Assembly (NCBI GenBank): GCA_965153455.1
Contig: OZ234503.1
Span: 13,645,118 to 13,709,117, forward strand
Direction of reading: 5' to 3'
Length of the DNA: 64,000 nt
DNA from: Sphagnum compactum
Taxonomy: Eukaryota; Bryophyta; Sphagnopsida; Sphagnales
The notes beneath the pieces are model-generated. The model was not told the DNA's origin and ran no database searches. It saw only the letters and a list, made by a program, of their open reading frames with translations. The position numbers were made by a program, and so were the translations under genes. Below, piece by piece: positions 59,253-64,000 of this stretch (positions within the stretch are counted from its first letter, which is position 1; every line of letters begins with the position of its first letter).

Positions 59253-59985
59253 AAACTAAAAAAGTTTGTATTACCAAATTGTGTCTTGCATCTTGTCAAA
59301 TAAGATATGTTTTTACAGCATCCATTCCAATCCACCATCAAAACTCTTTATAGTTAAACCATTTGCACATTATTCTTGCAATATGGTCTTGATGATCAAA
59401 CAAGTTTGGAAATTTTCTCATAATCTGATTTGCAAGAACTACTTCAATACAAATGCACTTGCATCATATAAGAAAGTCCTTGAGAAATATTAACATATTT
59501 GAAAACTACTACAACATGAGCTAAACTAGAAAAGTTTGCAAATTACAAAATTATGTCTCGCATCTTGTGAAATAATATATTTTGGCAACATACTTTTTGA
59601 TCCACCAACAAAGCTCAAATGTTACTTTCTTTAAATGAACATGTGTTTTTGCATTTTGGTTTTAAAGCATAAATAGGTTTGTAAGCATTTAAACATGATG
59701 CACTTTCAAGAACTATTGTGATCCAATAACATTTGCATCATAAGGGATCCTTGAAGCATAAATTAACATCATAGAAGCTTCAAAATTAAGTAATGAGTAA
59801 AACTAGAAAATTTTGTGTTAGTACCATTTTATCTTGCATCTTGTCATACAAAGATATTTTGGACAACCTCCTTTCTGAGTAAGCAACAAAGCTTAAGATT
59901 ACTTGTCATGACTTGCACATTTATTCTTGCACTTTGGTCTAGATGTCAAATTGGTTTGGAAGGCATCAATGTATTACTTGTACTT
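59253..59985 (+). repeat. Three tandem repeats of ~270-277 bp
   Basis: Copies begin at about 59253, 59523 and 59800, each with aaactagaaaagtttg, then tcttgcatcttgt, aagatat..ttttgg, gatccaccaacaaagct and a cattttggt phrase. The third copy fades near 59985. Divergence is moderate. Confidence 0.7.
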
Positions 59986-60899
59986 GTGTTTCCCTCCCCA
60001 CACATGTTAATCCAAAAGATAGAACTTTAATTGTAGTTATTCAATGATGCATGCAATATCAAATAGAAAATGCATAACTTGCTTCATTGCACTCATTGAA
60101 TTTGGACTTGGCAAGTTTTTGAATTACGATCTAGTCAAAAGTAAATTGAAACAAACAACATGGGTTTGTTGGACCCATAAGATTGGATTAGATAAATGTT
60201 TAAACAATAATCATTTCAAGACGGATTATGTACTTACCACTTATTTGCAAATGCAAAATTCATGTCTAGACATAATCTGAGCTTATCGTTAACAATCGGC
60301 ATAAACCTAGCTCCCCAACCTCTCCCACTAATACATCAATTGACATTAGGCAACACTTGAAAAATAAAAGGATGAATTTAGGTTCCTTTGAAAGCAAGCT
60401 CCTACTTGGGTCATGTGCAAGGCATCTTGGTGTATCTAATCAACATGATTAAATAAGTCTAAGTAATCTAAGTAATCTCTCAAGTTTATGGATATCTTGG
60501 CATCTTTCATTTGAAAGTGATTGTTTGTCAAAATGTCAATTTACATATTTATGGTCATCGCTTTAAAAAAACATCAATTTGTGATATGATAATTATTAAA
60601 CTTTTCACATGGTTCACAAATTTATTTTAATCGTATGGAATCAAAATGTTTAATAGATATTACAAATTTTATAAATATTAAAATCATTTCAGTCATTTGT
60701 CGAGTATATTTGCATTTTAAAGTATATTGGGATTTATATATTTTTGGCACAAATATATTTTAACACCACATGATAAAATTTTTTTAAATGTAGTTTTTTT
60801 GACATCTGACGTCTTTGGGTTTTAACCTACCATGATATACAAAAACATTGTGAAAATCCTCCATAATAATGACATGGATGAAGTTCAAACTTGGGACCC
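59986..60899. other. Spacer, no gene recognised
   Basis: AT-rich sequence without a recognisable gene or repeat. Confidence 0.4.
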
Positions 60900-61133
60900 C
60901 TAAAAAATAGTACAATGTGACAATAATCTTGCCCCTCCTAATATGCTTTCACCCAATGGGCCTTTCCTTTTTGTGCACCTTGATGATGTCTCTTGTACTA
61001 ATTTAATTGTTACATTTACTAACACCATTGGCAATTGACTTCTTGTTGCTTCTTTTTCCAATAACTTTACTACTTGTAGATGTGATATTTCTATTTGCAA
61101 ATCCTTGTATTTGTTATAGCCACACCACTTCAA
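60900..61133 (-). pseudogene. RAF1-derived fragment
   Basis: The minus-strand frame contains SHLQVVKLLEKEATRSQLPM, then VNVTIKLVQETSSRCTKRKGP, matching the RAF1 stretch SYLQVVRLLEGEMAGAQLPM to RRTTGKGP (around residues 338-382). Similarity fades on both sides. It is an old internal fragment, more diverged than the inverted copy at 45.3-46.1 kb, and cannot be functional RAF1. Confidence 0.8.
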
Positions 61134-62760
61134 ACCTTCTATACCTACTTGCCAAGTGAAGCACTTTGATGCTTAATATGTATTAAATAATGGAAAAATC
61201 ATTAGGCGAATGGATCTATAATTTTAGTGAAATTGGGTTTTTAAATTTCTCAAATTATGTGAATCAACATAGGAGATTTAAAAATCTTAGGGTTCAGATA
61301 TACTTGAGCTTCATCATCAATGTTCCAATGGTCTAAGGAACATATTTCAATTATAGTCTACATTGTCAAGTTTGTGGGTTTGGTCTTCCCTATCTTTTGT
61401 TTAAGTTTGAATAATTGTGCCCACATGGCACTATTTCTTGCATGGATATAATGCTTTAGGATTCAATGTGCAATAGGGTCAAAACCTGTAACTAGGAGCC
61501 AAAGGGATTACTTTGGAAAAGGATTACACATCCTTTTTCCCAAAAAAAAAACTTTTACATGCAAATGAATTTATGAATGAATTTTTTTGTAACTTGTTTT
61601 TAAATTTTTAAAAATGTTCCCCAATGCATCACTTTTTTTTTAGTCATTATTGAATAAATATGAATTTTTAAAAGTGTGCAAATTCCTTACAAATTCAATG
61701 TTTCATCTTGAAAAATAATCAAAATTTTAAATCATCACCAAAAATAAAATTTTCACATTCTATAGTTTTATTATATTCTAAACTATAACTTTTTTACATA
61801 CATCATGTACTTTATAAGCCATTTATATGTGGTAAAGTACTTTTGAAGGTTTGAAATTTTGAAACAATTTTGAAACATTCTTTGAATTTTTAAAGTTTTA
61901 GAATTTCACATTTTTAAAAATATGAATTTTTTTTTAGTGTGGCTAATATGTTCTTATCATCTATATTTTTTTCAATGAAAATTATTTGATTTTATGAGTA
62001 TTTTTTACAATCCTTTGCAAAATTGATTCCATCTGACGAGTAGGTGTATATTTTCAAATATCCTAAATTAAAACCAAAACTTAAAATTGGATCAAATGAA
62101 CTTTTACTCTAATTTCCTTTGCATTCATATGAGGGAAAAAAAACTAACTTGCCATGATTACTATGGTTTTAAATGGTAATAGAAAAATAAATGTTTGATT
62201 TTGATTGATTATGTTTAACATCTAACGCCCTGTTTGGCTTCTAGTTAATGTGTTTATACCCACTAATTCATGCAATGTGCTTTCTTGGAAATAATTTTAA
62301 TTCATTATGGATTCTTTCATTTTTTGTGAAAGATTAGGCAATTTCCAGAGTTTTTAAAAAAAAGGCATGATAACCAAATAATTAGTCGGCACTTTCCCTT
62401 TGATAAATAATTTTAGCCTACTTTAGTGTGCAAATAGGTTATAAATAAATAATTACCATGCTACCTTGTTAACTTCAACACTAATTATATTATTTCAAAA
62501 ATGTTGAAATGTTGAAATTTGTTTTTCAAAGAACAGAAATTTGTAAAGGAAAATAAAGACCTTTTAAAATATTTTGAAATATTATATGTTTTGAGATGGA
62601 ATCTTCAAAATAAAGTAATTATTTGACATGGAAATTTTGAACTTGTCATGGTACTATGTAAGGTTCTTTTTTTCCAATTTTGTGATATTGAAAAGTTGGC
62701 AATTTTTTCTATAAAACTACAAATTAGTTGAATTTACACTAGAAATTTTATCTTTTCCAA
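61134..62760. other. AT-rich spacer
   Basis: No gene or RNA recognised. Confidence 0.45.
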
Positions 62761-63040
62761 ATTAGGCGGGGGGGGGGGGGGGGGGGTTTGATGTTCCCAC
62801 AAGGTTCAAAATGATGTTTCCAATTTTGTTCTCCAAGTACCCATGTGGTTCCCCAATTTGTTCCCAATAGCACACACTTTAATTGCTATCCTTTGCCTAG
62901 AATTCAACCCCTGTACAATGTAAACTATATAATTAAACTAGAGGAAAGGTTATATTATTTTCTGTTTGAGAGTGTCCATAATGTGAGTGTTTTTTGTAAT
63001 GGGCCAATGAGAGAAATTAATCCATTGTTCATTAATCGTT
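62761..63040 (+). repeat. Poly-G-headed dispersed repeat, copy 3
   Basis: 19 consecutive G at 62768-62786, then gttcccacaaggttcaaaatg, ccatgtggttccccaatttg and ttcccaatagca, parallel to 16790-16880, and later tttttgtaatgggccaatg near 62990, parallel to 16970. Confidence 0.45.
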
Positions 63041-64000
63041 CACAACTTCAGTTACTTGAATTGGAACCATTCTCAAGATGAATGTTTACATAACTGCTTA
63101 GTTCCAGCCCCATAAAGATAATGCAAAAGAATAAGACTATTGGAAAAGAGTTATTTCCAAGAGCTATAGCACAAGTGGCAACAAAAACAAAAAAAAAAAC
63201 AAAAAAAAACATAGTAGCTGATCTATTGGGAAAAAAAAATACAACAATTGGGTTGATAGCAATTGTTCCGTTATTACCATAATACATGAATGGTTTTGAC
63301 ATAAATTAAATTATTTTTCGTTTTGCTGAATTTTTGAAATATTACTTATTACTTGTGCCAAAAAAATAAAAAAATAAAAAAAAGAATTTGCTAAGTTTTC
63401 GACTGCTGAGTTTGAATTGTAAAACTTAAAGTTTAAGAACTTAAAATTGAGACAATTTATACACTCTAGACTATCCCATAAACATAATAAGAATGTGTTT
63501 ATTATTTTGTGTAACCATTACTTGCCGAAAATTTCAGAATTATAAAATAAAGTGTTGAAGTTAAGATTTAAGATTTAATTAATTATTTGACAGTTTGTTG
63601 CTGAATCCGATGAGGGAGTATGGTAGTACAATTCATAGTAGCAATCAATTTCTTTTACTGGAGAATTTTCGCCAAATCCCTACCTGAAAAATATGATTTT
63701 GACGCATAGGAAGGATTTTTCCATGAGAAAAATGGCCCAAATTTGTCAGATTTCAAAAAAATAATTCTACCAATTGCCAGATTTTTATTATTAGTGTGGT
63801 GGGTGTCATTGGCCCTTAAGGCGAACTCATTACTCAACGAATTGAATTTTGAATTTTTATTGAATTTTCAATAAAAACATTTACTGAAAATACAATATCT
63901 CCTCCATCTTAGGTCTAAAAATGACAAAACACCCCTAATAAGATCTTAATCATGGAATGTTTTCCAACAATATTAAAAGTGCACCCCAATTTCCCTAATT
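63041..64000. other. AT-rich spacer to window end
   Basis: No gene or repeat boundary recognised; the two short minus-strand frames (63048-63302, 63655-63837) look like chance. Confidence 0.4.

Overview
The window is nuclear DNA of a land plant. Its genes have GT-AG introns, several encode plastid-targeted or vacuolar proteins, and long AT-rich spacers carry decayed transposons. I see no rRNA, tRNA or CRISPR array. The sequence alone does not give the species. Compact introns, diverged protein sequences and low gene density would suit a non-flowering plant, but that is inference.

Layout. 1-11.4 kb: two tandem BAHD acyltransferases of the omega-hydroxyacid feruloyltransferase type, the first cut by the window edge and the second complete. 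Between them lie a broken cytochrome P450 of the CYP72 clan and a 1.85-kb hAT-type element with a 15-bp terminal inverted repeat and a diverged 8-bp target duplication. 11.4-19.7 kb: mostly gene-free, with a Ty1/copia reverse transcriptase/RNase H relic on the minus strand. 19.7-25.2 kb: a 12-exon SPX-MFS vacuolar phosphate transporter whose whole reading frame can be assembled (747 aa). 26.7-38.1 kb: three LEA-like hydrophilic helical proteins, one with a likely plastid transit peptide, and two sharing a divergent promoter with two ABRE/G-boxes almost midway between their start codons. A broken DCD-Kelch gene sits inside this cluster. 39.4-40.3 kb: three copies of a 66-bp hairpin-forming element. 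40.6-43.9 kb: a divergent pair, a TMEM14/FAX-type plastid membrane protein (4 exons, 232 aa) and the Rubisco assembly chaperone RAF1 (504 aa). 43.7-46.1 kb: the 3' end of RAF1 and its flank are repeated in inverted orientation, and another RAF1 fragment lies near 61 kb. 46.5-64 kb: accessory DNA with a copia gag relic, a decayed multi-exon gene, a possible CACTA-type (En/Spm) remnant, a near-perfect foldback followed by a 56-bp tandem array, three ~270-bp tandem repeats, and strongly AT-rich spacer.

Functional themes. The intact genes cover surface-polymer acylation (BAHD), phosphate storage (SPX-MFS), desiccation protection (LEA cluster with ABRE motifs) and chloroplast biogenesis (FAX, RAF1). 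The observations most worth checking are the shared ABA-type promoter of the LEA pair, the triplicated hairpin at 39.4-40.3 kb, and the inverted RAF1 tail that could form double-stranded RNA against the gene.
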